Origin: Fulvivirga imtechensis AK7
Lineage (GTDB): Bacteria; Bacteroidota; Bacteroidia; Cytophagales; Cyclobacteriaceae
Direction of reading: 5' to 3'
NCBI RefSeq assembly: GCF_000331535.1
Contig: NZ_AMZN01000006.1
Span: 186,001 to 250,000 of the forward strand
DNA length: 64,000 nt
Part shown: positions 18,983 to 27,249 of the stretch, piece after piece
Layout of the letters: every line of letters starts with the position of its first letter
How positions within the stretch are numbered: position 1 is the stretch's first letter
The notes under the pieces: model-generated
Database searches by the model: none
What the model was told of the DNA's origin: nothing
The model's input: the letters and a program-made list of their open reading frames with translations, nothing else
Made by a program: the position numbers and the translations under genes

Positions 18983-19462
18983 TTAAAACTTTTCTCCTTT
19001 GGCTATTCTGTTGATGGCTTCAGCCATTCGCTCTATTTTCAGGTCTTCTGTCTTTACTCCATATATCCAATCCACATATTTCTTGCGCTCCGGGTCTGAT
19101 AGCTTCTTGAAATACTCCCATGCATCAGGATCATCTCTGAGGCAGGTGATAAATTCCTCGGGCACCTCTGTGGGACCATTATCTTCATAAAGCACTATTT
19201 TCACCCAATCCCCAGCCTCTTTTTTGATCTTTTTGCGAATAGGGGCTTTTACCGGCAGAAATAATTGTCCATTGCCCATAGGCATCAGGTGATATTGTCT
19301 GATCTCAAAATCATCAATGAACCCACTTACTTTTCTCCAGCCGAAAGGATTTGTCTTTACCGGTTGCACATCCGGAAGACGAGCATAAGTCCAGCCTCCT
19401 TTGCCAGGAAACCTTTCCAGTTGTACATTGCTGTCTACTAATATTTCACCTGTCGGGTTCAT
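18983..19462 (-). CDS. YdeI/DUF1905-family protein
   Basis: 159 residues from the ATG at 19462. A longer in-frame reading to 19555 runs deep inside the dipeptidase gene and lacks family similarity, so the shorter start is chosen. It contains the DUF1905 barrel (GGWTYARLP at about 18-26, then FGWRKVSGFIDDFE..QYHLMPMG.G...LPVKA.IRKK) and a C-terminal YdeI/OmpD-associated helix set (FF-type KLSDPERKKYVDWI....TE..KIERM..AI..I..G). The biochemical function of the family is unclear. Its start overlaps the end of the upstream dipeptidase gene by 17 nt, implying translational coupling. Confidence 0.8.
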   Translation of the reverse strand: MNPTGEILVDSNVQLERFPGKGGWTYARLPDVQPVKTNPFGWRKVSGFIDDFEIRQYHLMPMGNGQLFLPVKAPIRKKIKKEAGDWVKIVLYEDNGPTEVPEEFITCLRDDPDAWEYFKKLSDPERKKYVDWIYGVKTEDLKIERMAEAINRIAKGEKF

Positions 19463-20168
19463 TGTCGCACGCTGGTTTAAAGTTAGACAGGGAATATTTG
19501 TTTGAGGTCCGGAAGTTGTAGTGCCACCATTCTGTAGTGATCGGGTTAAACCCAAAAGACTGCATGACAGTCTTTAGCAACTTTCTATTCGCCAGCACTG
19601 TATCAGGAAGGTTGGTGTATGCATGATGAGCTTCTTTCCCAAAAAAATCAAAGGACGTACCCATATCCAGCTCTTTTCCCTGATCATCTACTAAAGTGAT
19701 GTCTACCGCACCACCTCTGTTGTGAATAGATCCTGTAGTATAAGGATTGGCCACATATCTGGCATCTGGGTAGATCTCCCACATCTGTTTTTGAACATCT
19801 ACAGGCCGATAGCAATCAAAAAACTTGATATGAACGCCATATATCTGCAGAGAATCATTCGCCCGGATCAGCGCATCAGCTACTTCTTTGCGGACCAGGC
19901 AATTGCCGCAGTCGTAGACAACTTTTTTGAGGAAGTTGTCGGAAGTGGCATATTTCATATCGTATGAAAAGCCACCAGCGTACTCTTTTAAAGATACAAA
20001 TGCGGTGTCGTGTAACGAAGCAATCAGATGCGGCTCCGCCTCTTTTCGAAGGTCTTTTGCTGTGTCAGCCGAAACATACCTATCAGTCTGCTCTACCTCT
20101 GTAGAAGGACTACTGCAACCGAACAGGCAGGTGAAGAGAAAGGTTATGTAGACGGTTTTTGAGGTCAT
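19446..20168 (-). CDS. D-alanyl-D-alanine dipeptidase (M15D, VanX/DdpX-like) lipoprotein
   Basis: A 240-residue zinc peptidase. The signal ends in a lipobox-like LFGCSS, so it should be a lipoprotein in the periplasm. Zinc-site motifs are SIHNRGGAVDITLVD (His and Asp ligands) and EWWHYNF (catalytic Glu, His ligand). FDCYRPVDVQ..MW matches the conserved substrate-binding Arg region. It would hydrolyse D-Ala-D-Ala, probably for cell-wall recycling here, since there are no VanH/VanA neighbours to suggest glycopeptide resistance. It is followed by the YdeI-like gene with a 17-nt overlap. Confidence 0.9.
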   Translation of the reverse strand: MTSKTVYITFLFTCLFGCSSPSTEVEQTDRYVSADTAKDLRKEAEPHLIASLHDTAFVSLKEYAGGFSYDMKYATSDNFLKKVVYDCGNCLVRKEVADALIRANDSLQIYGVHIKFFDCYRPVDVQKQMWEIYPDARYVANPYTTGSIHNRGGAVDITLVDDQGKELDMGTSFDFFGKEAHHAYTNLPDTVLANRKLLKTVMQSFGFNPITTEWWHYNFRTSNKYSLSNFKPACDNEPDR

Positions 20169-20247
20169 AGCATACGATTATGGGTTGCGGAACTATAAGC
20201 CCCCAATTATCGGAAAGTGAGTGAATTAAATCAATGTTTTGACTAAA

Positions 20248-20374
20248 TAGTGTCTGTAAGAAAACGCCAATGTCTGCGTTACACTCGGCCCAAAAATGCT
20301 CACGTATCTCAGTACGCTCCGCTTTTTGGCACTTCGTCCCGCCCTTTGGCGGGAACGTTTTCTTAAAGCCACTA
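20248..20374 (+). repeat. MITE family A, copy 2
   Basis: Lies between the divergent dipeptidase and modA genes. The left end TAGTGTCTGTAAGAAAACGC and the internal GTATCTCAGTACGCTCCGCT core match copy 3 in inverse orientation. The right end stops at AAAGCCACT, so about 25 bp of the terminal repeat is missing. Confidence 0.85.
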
Positions 20375-20442
20375 AATCACAACTTATCGTCATCGGTAGG
20401 TAGGAAATGATCGATCAGTATGTCTGAATTGTACCCCAAACC

Positions 20443-20474
20443 TTGGTTTTCACCAGCCGTAGTTGGTAAATTTA
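20443..20474 (+). promoter_or_regulatory. Possible Bacteroidota promoter of modA
   Basis: CTTGG at 20442-20446 supplies a -33 TTG and TAAATTTA at 20467-20474 fits TAnnTTTG at 7 of 8 positions, with 21 bp between. The -7 box is only 7 nt before the modA ATG, so a transcript from it would be nearly leaderless. That makes the call doubtful. Confidence 0.3.
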
Positions 20475-20481
20475 GCAGCAA

Positions 20482-21246
20482 ATGAATAAAATACTTCTGC
20501 TACTTTTCACGATAATGGTTGTTTGTGCTTGCAGGTCAGGAAATGATGCAAAACTTACCATTGCCACTTCTGCAAATATGCGGTTTGCCATAAAGGAGCT
20601 GGTTGATGCATTCAGCGAGCAAACCGGCATAGACTGTGAAATCATCACCGGCTCCTCGGGAAAGCTGATGGCACAGATAATAGAGGGAGCGCCATACGAC
20701 CTGTTTGTTTCTGCGGACATGAAATACCCGGAAGCGCTTTATCAACGTGGGTTTACCACCGGAACTCCGCAAACCTATGCCTATGGCAGACTGGTACTTT
20801 GGTCTGCTGCTGAAGGAATTGAACCTGATATAACAATACTCACCAGCGGGCAGATCAACCATATCGCGTTGGCAAACCCTAAAACTGCCCCATACGGCCA
20901 GGCAGCAGTAGAAGTGCTGAAGCATTATGATATTTATGAAAAGGTGGAGCAAAAGCTGGTTTATGGGGAGAGTATTTCTCAGACCAATCAGTTTATCATC
21001 TCAGGCGCAGCGGAAGTAGGTTTTACGGCTAAGTCTGTAGTATTATCGTCAGAAATGGCCGATAGGGGCGCCTGGATAGCAGTTGATGAAAATGCGTGTC
21101 GCCCGATAGCCCAGGGAGCGGTCATTGTTAAAAGCACTGGCGAGATGAAAAAGGCTGAAAAGTTTTATGCATTTTTATTCTCTGAACAGGCAAAAGAGAT
21201 TTTAGAACATTCGGGATACGCCAAAAATGAATATACTAACCGGTAA
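20482..21246 (+). CDS. modA: Molybdate ABC transporter, substrate-binding lipoprotein
   Basis: A 254-residue periplasmic binding protein with a lipoprotein-type signal (VVCACRSG, about residues 13-19). ModA-family features are IATSANMRFAIKELVDAF, GSSGKLM.QI..GAP.D.F.SAD.KYP and, later, the NP.TAPYG.AA.EVL and G.VVI(V)K motifs. It captures molybdate or tungstate for the ModBC importer. Its last 20 nt overlap the start of the TOBE-protein gene, and the whole set 20482-23171 is one tight operon. Confidence 0.95.
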   Translation: MNKILLLLFTIMVVCACRSGNDAKLTIATSANMRFAIKELVDAFSEQTGIDCEIITGSSGKLMAQIIEGAPYDLFVSADMKYPEALYQRGFTTGTPQTYAYGRLVLWSAAEGIEPDITILTSGQINHIALANPKTAPYGQAAVEVLKHYDIYEKVEQKLVYGESISQTNQFIISGAAEVGFTAKSVVLSSEMADRGAWIAVDENACRPIAQGAVIVKSTGEMKKAEKFYAFLFSEQAKEILEHSGYAKNEYTNR

Positions 21247-21625
21247 GATAACTGCCATTGAGGTAAGCGGAAGCCTGTCGTTGGTCACGGCCGTTGCTGA
21301 AGATGTGGTATTGAAGTCAATCGTTATAGAGACCCCGGAAACCGCCTCTTATCTGCAAGAAGGCCGACCGGTCAAATTGCTGTTTAAAGAAACAGAGGTA
21401 ATTATCGGGGTTGGCAACTTATCAAATATCAGCTTGCAAAATAGAATAGCAGGAACAGTCAGTAGTATTGAAAAGGGCAGCCTGATCAGTAGATTGGTAA
21501 TTAATACCAGGTTAGGGGAGATCGTATCCGTTATCACTACACGGGCGGTTGAGCAACTGAATATAGATATTAATGCGGAAGTGAAAGCTATGATAAAAAC
21601 AAATGAAATGATGCTATCGGAATAA
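21227..21625 (+). CDS. TOBE-domain molybdate-binding protein (molbindin-like)
   Basis: A 132-residue small protein built of two tandem TOBE/Mop-like units (about 1-62 and 67-128; each opens with L.GKI.AIE or IAGTVSSIEKG). Such di-Mop proteins store or sense molybdate in the cytosol. The gene starts inside modA (20-nt overlap in another frame) and its stop codon overlaps the modB start by 1 nt, so its synthesis is coupled to the transporter. It contains no HTH, so it is not the ModE repressor. Confidence 0.85.
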   Translation: MNILTGKITAIEVSGSLSLVTAVAEDVVLKSIVIETPETASYLQEGRPVKLLFKETEVIIGVGNLSNISLQNRIAGTVSSIEKGSLISRLVINTRLGEIVSVITTRAVEQLNIDINAEVKAMIKTNEMMLSE

Positions 21626-22296
21626 TGGAATGGCAACCACTCATACTGACCTTTCAACTGGCGCTGGTGACTACTGTTTTTCTGTTGATCATTGGGATTC
21701 CCTTGGCATGGTGGCTGGCTTATACCAACCGAAAAACAAAGGCAGTGGTGGAGACGCTTGTAACCATGCCATTGGTGCTGCCACCTACCGTTTTGGGGTT
21801 TTATCTGCTTGTAGCTTTCAGTCCGGCCAATGCTTTTGGAAGCTGGTTGGACGAGTGGCTGGGCATTCGCTTCATATTTACTTTTGAGGGGCTTGTGCTG
21901 GCTTCTATCATCTATAGTTTGCCATTTATGGTGCAACCTGTTCAGTCAGGTTTGGCTAACCTTCCTTCGCAACTTCGCGAAGCTTCTTATGTGATGGGAA
22001 AATCGGGTATGACCACTTTATTCAAGGTTTTACTCCCAAATATAAAACCTTCTTTACTTACAGGCATAGTCCTTTCTTTTGCCCATACCATTGGCGAATT
22101 TGGCGTGGTGCTTATGATTGGGGGCAATATACCCGGTAAGACCAAAGTGGCGTCCATTGCCATTTACGATGAGGTAGAAGCGTTGAATTATAGCGCAGCT
22201 AATATGTACTCCATCATCCTTTTTGCCATTACCTTTCTCATTTTATTGTCTGTCTATCTGCTGAACGGTGGGTATTTTAAAAGCGCTGGCCGATGA
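21625..22296 (+). CDS. modB: Molybdate ABC transporter permease
   Basis: A 223-residue inner-membrane protein with five or six hydrophobic helices and the binding-protein-dependent transport EAA loop near 125-145 (LREASYVMGKSG....KVLLPNIKPSLLTG). PLVLPPTVLGFYLL near 50-63 and HTIGEFGVVLMIGGNIPGKT near 152-171 are ModB signatures. It forms the channel of the molybdate importer. It overlaps the TOBE gene by 1 nt and modC by 4 nt. Confidence 0.95.
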   Translation: MEWQPLILTFQLALVTTVFLLIIGIPLAWWLAYTNRKTKAVVETLVTMPLVLPPTVLGFYLLVAFSPANAFGSWLDEWLGIRFIFTFEGLVLASIIYSLPFMVQPVQSGLANLPSQLREASYVMGKSGMTTLFKVLLPNIKPSLLTGIVLSFAHTIGEFGVVLMIGGNIPGKTKVASIAIYDEVEALNYSAANMYSIILFAITFLILLSVYLLNGGYFKSAGR

Positions 22297-23171
22297 TACA
22301 CATATCATTACAAAAGATACTGAATACTGCGCAAAACCTCATGACACTGAACATTGAGCTGGCACTTGAGCGAGGGCAGTTTGCTACACTTTATGGTGCA
22401 TCAGGGGCGGGAAAGACGTCTACCCTGAGGATGCTTGCGGGCCTGATGAAGCCTGATGAAGGCCAAATCATTGTCAATGACAAAACCTGGGTGGATACTG
22501 ATAAGGGCATAAACCTTCCGCCCCAGCAGAGGCGGGTCGGGCTGGTGTTCCAGGATTATGCACTGTTTCCCAACATGACGGTGAGGAAAAACCTGGAGTA
22601 TGCACTGACCAGGCGACAAAAGCCTGACATTGTTGATGAGCTGATGGATATGATCGAACTGTCGGAACTGCAAGACAGAAAGCCGGGGACGCTATCAGGT
22701 GGACAAAAACAGCGTGTGGCACTAGCCCGGGCTCTTGTACAGCGGCCGGATATCTTGCTGTTGGATGAGCCGCTGTCTGCACTGGATAGCAAAATACGCA
22801 TCAAGCTGCAGGATTACCTTCAAAAGGTGCACCGGCAGTATGGCCTGACTACTATTCTCGTCAGCCACGATATCCCTGAGGTTTTCAAACTTTCCGACCA
22901 AGTCTATGTCCTCGAAGATGGTGTAGTTGCCCGGCAGGGGAGTCCTGCAGAAGTTTTTGGTTATGGTCAGATGAGCGGGAAGTTTCGTTTTACAGGGGAA
23001 GTTTTGGAGATACGGAAAGAAGAAGTTGTTTATATTGTAACAGTGCTTATTGGCACCAATGTGGTTAAGGTGATTGCTCAGGAGTCTGAAATAGCAGGGT
23101 TGAAAGTTGGTGATCAGGTGATGGTAGCTTCTAAGGCATTTAATCCGGTTATTCAGAGAGTGGGTGAATAG
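22293..23171 (+). CDS. modC: Molybdate ABC transporter ATP-binding protein
   Basis: A 292-residue ATPase with Walker A GASGAGKTS (about 35-43), Q-loop VFQDYALFPNMTV (about 85-97), signature LSGGQKQRVALARAL (about 134-148), Walker B LLLDEPLSALD (about 155-165) and H-loop SHD. After the ATPase domain a shorter C-terminal extension (about 225-292) resembles a TOBE domain. It powers molybdate uptake with ModB. It is the last gene of the operon. Confidence 0.95.
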   Translation: MIHISLQKILNTAQNLMTLNIELALERGQFATLYGASGAGKTSTLRMLAGLMKPDEGQIIVNDKTWVDTDKGINLPPQQRRVGLVFQDYALFPNMTVRKNLEYALTRRQKPDIVDELMDMIELSELQDRKPGTLSGGQKQRVALARALVQRPDILLLDEPLSALDSKIRIKLQDYLQKVHRQYGLTTILVSHDIPEVFKLSDQVYVLEDGVVARQGSPAEVFGYGQMSGKFRFTGEVLEIRKEEVVYIVTVLIGTNVVKVIAQESEIAGLKVGDQVMVASKAFNPVIQRVGE

Positions 23172-23191
23172 CTTTTACAAGACTATTATCA

Positions 23192-23320
23192 ATTAGTGTC
23201 TCTAACAAAACTCTAAGTGGTTTTAAGAATGAAGTCCCAAAAAGCGGAGCGTACTGAGGTACGAGAGCATTTTTGGGACAAGCATAACGCAGGCATTGGC
23301 GTTTTCTTACAGACACTAAT
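23192..23320 (-). repeat. MITE family A, best-preserved copy 3
   Basis: 129 bp bounded by the terminal inverted repeats ATTAGTGTCTCTAACAAAAC (23192-23211) and GTTTTCTTACAGACACTAAT (23301-23320), identical at 18 of 20 positions. The centre has the palindrome-rich stretch GCGTACTGAGGTACGAGAGC. It sits in the 302-bp gap between modC and the heme A synthase gene. A short reading frame through it is not a gene. Confidence 0.9.
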
Positions 23321-23401
23321 TATAATTAACAAGTTCTATATTGGTATGTGGAGTCTGGTTTTCGGCTTTTTTTTCGTATTTCTAATATTAAATCCCAGCT
23401 C

Positions 23402-23417
23402 TATGACCTGGATCATA
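23402..23417. promoter_or_regulatory. Fnr/Crp-type palindrome before heme A synthase gene
   Basis: TATGACCTGGATCATA is a dyad TATGAY-N4-RTCATA with one mismatched pair, extended by C and G outside. It ends 56 bp before the ctaA ATG. The same motif occurs at 25745-25760 and 46329-46344, also 52-56 bp before start codons. Confidence 0.6.
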
Positions 23418-23473
23418 GAACAATGATTTGAAATCGTTCATATTGCGGCAGAAAAACAAATTGCTGGTGTTAA

Positions 23474-24526
23474 ATGAATAAAAATAGATCTGCCATTATA
23501 GCCTGGCTTTGGTCAGGCATTTTTTTGGTATTACTTATGGTCATGGTGGGTGGCATCACAAGGCTCACCGGCTCAGGGCTGTCCATTGTAGAGTGGAAGG
23601 TGATCTCCGGTACTATCCCGCCTCTCAATGAGCAGGACTGGCAGAAAGCTTTTGAAGCTTATCAGCAATTTCCTGAATATCAAAAACTTAATTACCATCT
23701 TACCCTTTCCGGGTTTAAAAGCATTTTTTGGTGGGAGTACATCCATAGACTGATAGGCAGGATCATTGGAATAGTTTTTATTATTCCTTTTATTTATTTT
23801 CTGATCACCAAGAGCCTAACAAACAGAGCTGTCAGAAGCCTACTGTTCATTCTGTCATTAGGAATGGTACAGGGTGTAATGGGATGGGTCATGGTTGAAA
23901 GTGGTTTGCAGGATAACCCTCATGTAAGCCATTACCGGCTCGCCATGCACCTTGGCCTGGCATTGCTATTAATTGGCGCCATACTCTGGCTGATACTTGA
24001 TATGAAGAATAATGAACGGGTGCATACCTCCACTATAAAGAGTAAAAGCCGCGCTCTTCCTATAGTCTGCTTAGTTGTCATCTTTATTCAAATTATACTC
24101 GGAGCTTTTGTAGCAGGATTGAAAGCGGGGTTTTATTATAATACCTTTCCTTTGATGGATAGCACTTTGCTGCCCGTCCATACCTTTGATCATGGCGATC
24201 ATCTTTTTGATAATGGCGCTTTTGTTCAGTTTCTGCACCGGTGGTTTGCTTGGATAGTTACAGGAACCATTGTCATGTTATGGCGGAGGATCAGGTCAGG
24301 CTATTATCCTAAAAAAATCAGGCGCTATGCAGATTACTTGCTGATCGTGGTTTGCCTGCAGGTAATAACAGGAATTGCAACCTTGGTATTGAGTGTCCCT
24401 TTGGTTTTAGGGGTTATACACCAGGTTCTGGCAGTACTTATATTTGGTATGGCCACAGTTATGCTCTACTATTTAAGGCATAGCGTTACACTATCATTTA
24501 CCCCCATCGTTAAACCATCTTCCTGA
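23474..24526 (+). CDS. ctaA: Heme A synthase (COX15/CtaA)
   Basis: A 350-residue inner-membrane protein with eight hydrophobic helices in two four-helix halves. Conserved haem-ligand histidines sit in WEYIHRLIGR (His91), in HYRLAMHLGLAL, in LHRWFAW and in IHQVLAVL. GGITRLTGSGLSIVEWK near 26-42 and LNEQDW....F..Y...PEYQKLN match the mitochondrial/proteobacterial COX15 type. It oxidises haem O to haem A for aa3-type cytochrome oxidases. Its 3' end overlaps the convergent acyltransferase-like gene by 17 nt. A Fnr-type palindrome lies upstream, which suits oxygen-responsive control. Confidence 0.94.
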   Translation: MNKNRSAIIAWLWSGIFLVLLMVMVGGITRLTGSGLSIVEWKVISGTIPPLNEQDWQKAFEAYQQFPEYQKLNYHLTLSGFKSIFWWEYIHRLIGRIIGIVFIIPFIYFLITKSLTNRAVRSLLFILSLGMVQGVMGWVMVESGLQDNPHVSHYRLAMHLGLALLLIGAILWLILDMKNNERVHTSTIKSKSRALPIVCLVVIFIQIILGAFVAGLKAGFYYNTFPLMDSTLLPVHTFDHGDHLFDNGAFVQFLHRWFAWIVTGTIVMLWRRIRSGYYPKKIRRYADYLLIVVCLQVITGIATLVLSVPLVLGVIHQVLAVLIFGMATVMLYYLRHSVTLSFTPIVKPSS

Positions 24527-25691
24527 ATGTGGCATGTTGTTTATCTTCAACTGCGCCCATGGCTTTATGGATGGCGATCATCTTATCATTAAAATCACCA
24601 ACCCATGCCAACTGTACATGTTTGTATTGTGGACGTTTCTTACCTTCATTGAAGGCATGATAGATCAGTGCAGACTCCAGGCCATGATGTTGAAACTCCG
24701 GCACTATGCCCATAACGATTACCCGTGCGCATGAGAAGCCTTTGATTTTCTTGTAAAACAGAAACTTCAGCTTCCCCCACCAATTGAATGCCGGACCTGA
24801 ATATTTGATCACCTCATTTACATCGGGGAGCGCCACCAGCAGTCCTGTTGGACTTTTACCCGCATAAGCAAACCAAATAAAGTCTTCTTCCATTATTGGC
24901 TTCATTTCGCTGATAGATTTCCTGACCACATCGGCATCCATGGAGTGAAAATCTTTGAAAGACACCCATGCTTTGTTATAAATTTCAACAAAATCAGCCA
25001 CGAACTGCTCTCTCGCCCGATATCTAAAGGGTTTAAAGGAATAATGGTCATTGCTGGCTACTCGTTGTGCAATTCTGACAAACCTTTGTGGTAAAGGCCT
25101 TGAAAAATCCAGGCTATTGGTGATCTGGCGGTATAGGATGTTAAATCCGTAAGCTTCAAAAAGCTCCTGGTAATAAGGAGGGTTATAATTCATGCCGTAT
25201 GAAGCGGGGGTAAAGCCTTTGATCAGTAAACCCCAGAACTTATCATTTTCGCCAAAATTTATCGGACCATCCACAGCTTCAACAAAATAATGAACCTTCA
25301 GCCATTTCACGGCTATGTTAAATAGTGTAAAGGCCGCATTTTTATCATTAATACATTCAAAAAAACCGATGCCACCAACTTTTTTGTTACCATCATACAT
25401 TTTATTGAAGTTAATAAAAGCTGCTATCCTTCCGGCCTCTTTTCCGGAAGGAGTGGTGAGTATCCAACGTGCAGCATTACCATGTTTGAAGTAGGGATTT
25501 TTACGTGGATCAAATATTGCTGCTATATCCTCCCTCACAAAGGGGATCCAATCCGGATCATTGCGATAAATTGTTTCGGGAATTTTATAAAAACGTTTTT
25601 CCAGGGGCCTGCTGTCCACCTCTATTGTATGGTATATGTTTTCCGCCTTCTCTTCTACACACTCACTTATCTCCTGTACTTCTGAGATCAT
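24510..25691 (-). CDS. GNAT-fold acyltransferase-like protein, function unknown
   Basis: A 393-residue soluble protein without signal peptide. The C-terminal part (about 290-390) carries a GNAT-like acetyl-CoA core (RVIVMGIVPEFQHHGLESALIYHAF followed by AWVGDFNDKMIAIHKAMGA). The N-terminal half (about 20-200), with RPLEKRFYKIPETIYRNDP.WIPF.R and GPINFGENDKFWGLL, is typical of a conserved Bacteroidota family annotated only as hypothetical or GNAT. The substrate is unknown. It is convergent with ctaA (17-nt overlap). A perfect TATGAT-N4-ATCATA palindrome lies 53 bp before its start, so it may belong to the same regulon as ctaA. Confidence 0.75.
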   Translation of the reverse strand: MISEVQEISECVEEKAENIYHTIEVDSRPLEKRFYKIPETIYRNDPDWIPFVREDIAAIFDPRKNPYFKHGNAARWILTTPSGKEAGRIAAFINFNKMYDGNKKVGGIGFFECINDKNAAFTLFNIAVKWLKVHYFVEAVDGPINFGENDKFWGLLIKGFTPASYGMNYNPPYYQELFEAYGFNILYRQITNSLDFSRPLPQRFVRIAQRVASNDHYSFKPFRYRAREQFVADFVEIYNKAWVSFKDFHSMDADVVRKSISEMKPIMEEDFIWFAYAGKSPTGLLVALPDVNEVIKYSGPAFNWWGKLKFLFYKKIKGFSCARVIVMGIVPEFQHHGLESALIYHAFNEGKKRPQYKHVQLAWVGDFNDKMIAIHKAMGAVEDKQHATFRKMV

Positions 25692-25744
25692 AGATACTGT
25701 TTTTTAATGAAGGGCTTAAGTTAAGAACTGCACTATTTTGATAA

Positions 25745-25760
25745 TATGATCTGGATCATA
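25745..25760. promoter_or_regulatory. Perfect Fnr/Crp-type palindrome TATGATCTGGATCATA
   Basis: A 12-of-12 dyad around CTGG, located 53 bp upstream of the minus-strand acyltransferase-like gene and 193 bp before the plus-strand oxygenase gene, with a MITE remnant in between. The centre CTGG is the same as at 23402-23417. Confidence 0.65.
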
Positions 25761-25779
25761 GGGTTAAATGACCGCTATA

Positions 25780-25837
25780 ATTAGTGTCTCTAAGATGTTT
25801 TCTTAAAGCCATTTAGAGTTTTCTTACAAACACTAAT
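25780..25837. repeat. MITE family A, internally deleted copy 4
   Basis: 58 bp carrying only the two ends: ATTAGTGTCTCTAAG on the left and TTTTCTTACAAACACTAAT on the right, joined by TTTTCTTAAAGCCATTTAGA from the right half. The whole central core is gone. Retention of both ends supports a terminal-inverted-repeat element. Confidence 0.85.
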
Positions 25838-25953
25838 CAGGCATCGGGAAACTTTATTGTGGAATTTCGGCTATAATGTTTTTAAATATTGCAGAAGTAA
25901 CTATTTTGCATGCATACTGTACATTTTTTAGTTTATAACGCTTTCTTGTAAGA

Positions 25954-27249
25954 ATGAAAGACACTTTTTCGCTGTCAGTATTGACCCCTGACGCACTGAA
26001 TAATTATAGGTTAATAGCAGATCCCTTAGCTGATGATACAGTAGCACAGATCATCACGTCAGGATATGAAAAGGAGATCAGCCAGGTGTTTATGACGCTG
26101 GTACAGAATGATAGCTTCAAAGCTGACACATTTTCTCACTTTGAGTCGGATCTGGCAGCTATTCTCAGTGAGTATTTCGAGCGTACCAGCCAGTTACCCT
26201 CCTGGGCGGATATGTCAATGATCAACCGGGGCGAGAAGCTGTTCAGTATCTATGGCCCTGAGATATTCATGTTGCTCAATGTAAGTTCGCTTCCCTTGTG
26301 CTACACTTGTGCCAAAGGAGCGAGAGTATTATTTGATACGGGGCGCCTGCTGGTACACAACAAAGACATGGACCCGCTGGCCAGGAGACTGATGGAAACT
26401 GCCCAGATGATCGTAAATGTGATGTCTTCCGGTGGGTTGGCGCCTGAGGGGCGTGGTATAGTTACCATTCAAAAGGTAAGACTGATACATGCAGCTATTC
26501 GCTATTATCTAAAGAGCGGTCAATATAAAAACACACCGTGGGATGTTGCCGGGCTGGGGGAGCCCATTAACCAGGAGGATCTGGCCGGCACTTTGATGTC
26601 TTTTGGCCCGGTGATACTATCAGGGCTCCGACATTTGAATATACAGTTGACCCAACAGGAATCAGATGCTTATATGCACTGCTGGAAGGTAGTGGGGTAT
26701 CTCATGGGTATTGATGAGGCACTGTTGCCCAATACTTATGATGAGGGCTTCGAACTCGCCACCAGGATACTGAAGCACCAGGCCGCTGAATCTGACGAAG
26801 GAAAGGCGCTTACACAGTCGTGCATTAAGTTTATCAATTACATTATGCCGGGTAACACTTTCGATGAAATGCCTAATTTTTTGATGGACTTCTTTTTAAA
26901 AGACTTCTCTAAATCATCTGCTGTCGACTTATCCAAATGCATCGGTGTCACCAGCCATTCGGATATAAAGGACAGAGTCGTACTCTCTTTGACCAGGTAT
27001 ATTATCGGAAAGATAAGCCACCTGGAAAATTCGGAGTTTATCCGTACCATTACACCTCCGTTTAACAGGCTTCTGCTACAGGGTATTATTCACCACCTCA
27101 ACGGAGGGAAGGGTGTTCATTTTTCCATACCTCCTTCACTGCAGAAGGATTGGGGGCTGACAGAAGAATGGAATAATTACAAGCTAATCACTCCCAGTAT
27201 TTTAGGAAACAGGCTCGCCTGGCAAAAAAAGAATCAAAAGTTGATATGA
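25954..27249 (+). CDS. MpaB/Lcp-like oxygenase (DUF2236)
   Basis: A 431-residue protein of the DUF2236 family, which includes fungal MpaB and the latex-clearing haem b oxygenase Lcp. Recognisable stretches are FSIYGPEIFMLLNVSSLPLCYT.AKGA (about 92-118), TAQMIVNVMSSGGL.P.GRG....QKVRLIHAAIRYYL (about 148-188, holding the probable haem-ligand His) and G.PINQEDLAGTLMSFG (about 206-222). No signal peptide is evident. The substrate is unknown; Lcp cleaves polyisoprene and MpaB cleaves a farnesyl chain, so an isoprenoid target is conceivable. Its stop codon overlaps the start of the next gene by 4 nt, so the two products probably act together. Confidence 0.85.
   Translation: MKDTFSLSVLTPDALNNYRLIADPLADDTVAQIITSGYEKEISQVFMTLVQNDSFKADTFSHFESDLAAILSEYFERTSQLPSWADMSMINRGEKLFSIYGPEIFMLLNVSSLPLCYTCAKGARVLFDTGRLLVHNKDMDPLARRLMETAQMIVNVMSSGGLAPEGRGIVTIQKVRLIHAAIRYYLKSGQYKNTPWDVAGLGEPINQEDLAGTLMSFGPVILSGLRHLNIQLTQQESDAYMHCWKVVGYLMGIDEALLPNTYDEGFELATRILKHQAAESDEGKALTQSCIKFINYIMPGNTFDEMPNFLMDFFLKDFSKSSAVDLSKCIGVTSHSDIKDRVVLSLTRYIIGKISHLENSEFIRTITPPFNRLLLQGIIHHLNGGKGVHFSIPPSLQKDWGLTEEWNNYKLITPSILGNRLAWQKKNQKLI

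Noticed and set aside
19446-20168. Glycopeptide-resistance vanX
   Set aside because: Zinc motifs fit VanX/DdpX, but VanH, VanA and VanRS neighbours are absent and the protein is an exported lipoprotein, whereas VanX is cytosolic.
20382-20481. Molybdenum-cofactor riboswitch before modA
   Set aside because: The 100-nt leader lacks recognisable Moco-motif stems and most of the gap is a MITE copy.
23217-23426. 69-codon open frame (plus strand) in the gap before ctaA
   Set aside because: It runs through MITE family A copy 3 and its translation is simply the palindromic core; other copies do not keep the frame.
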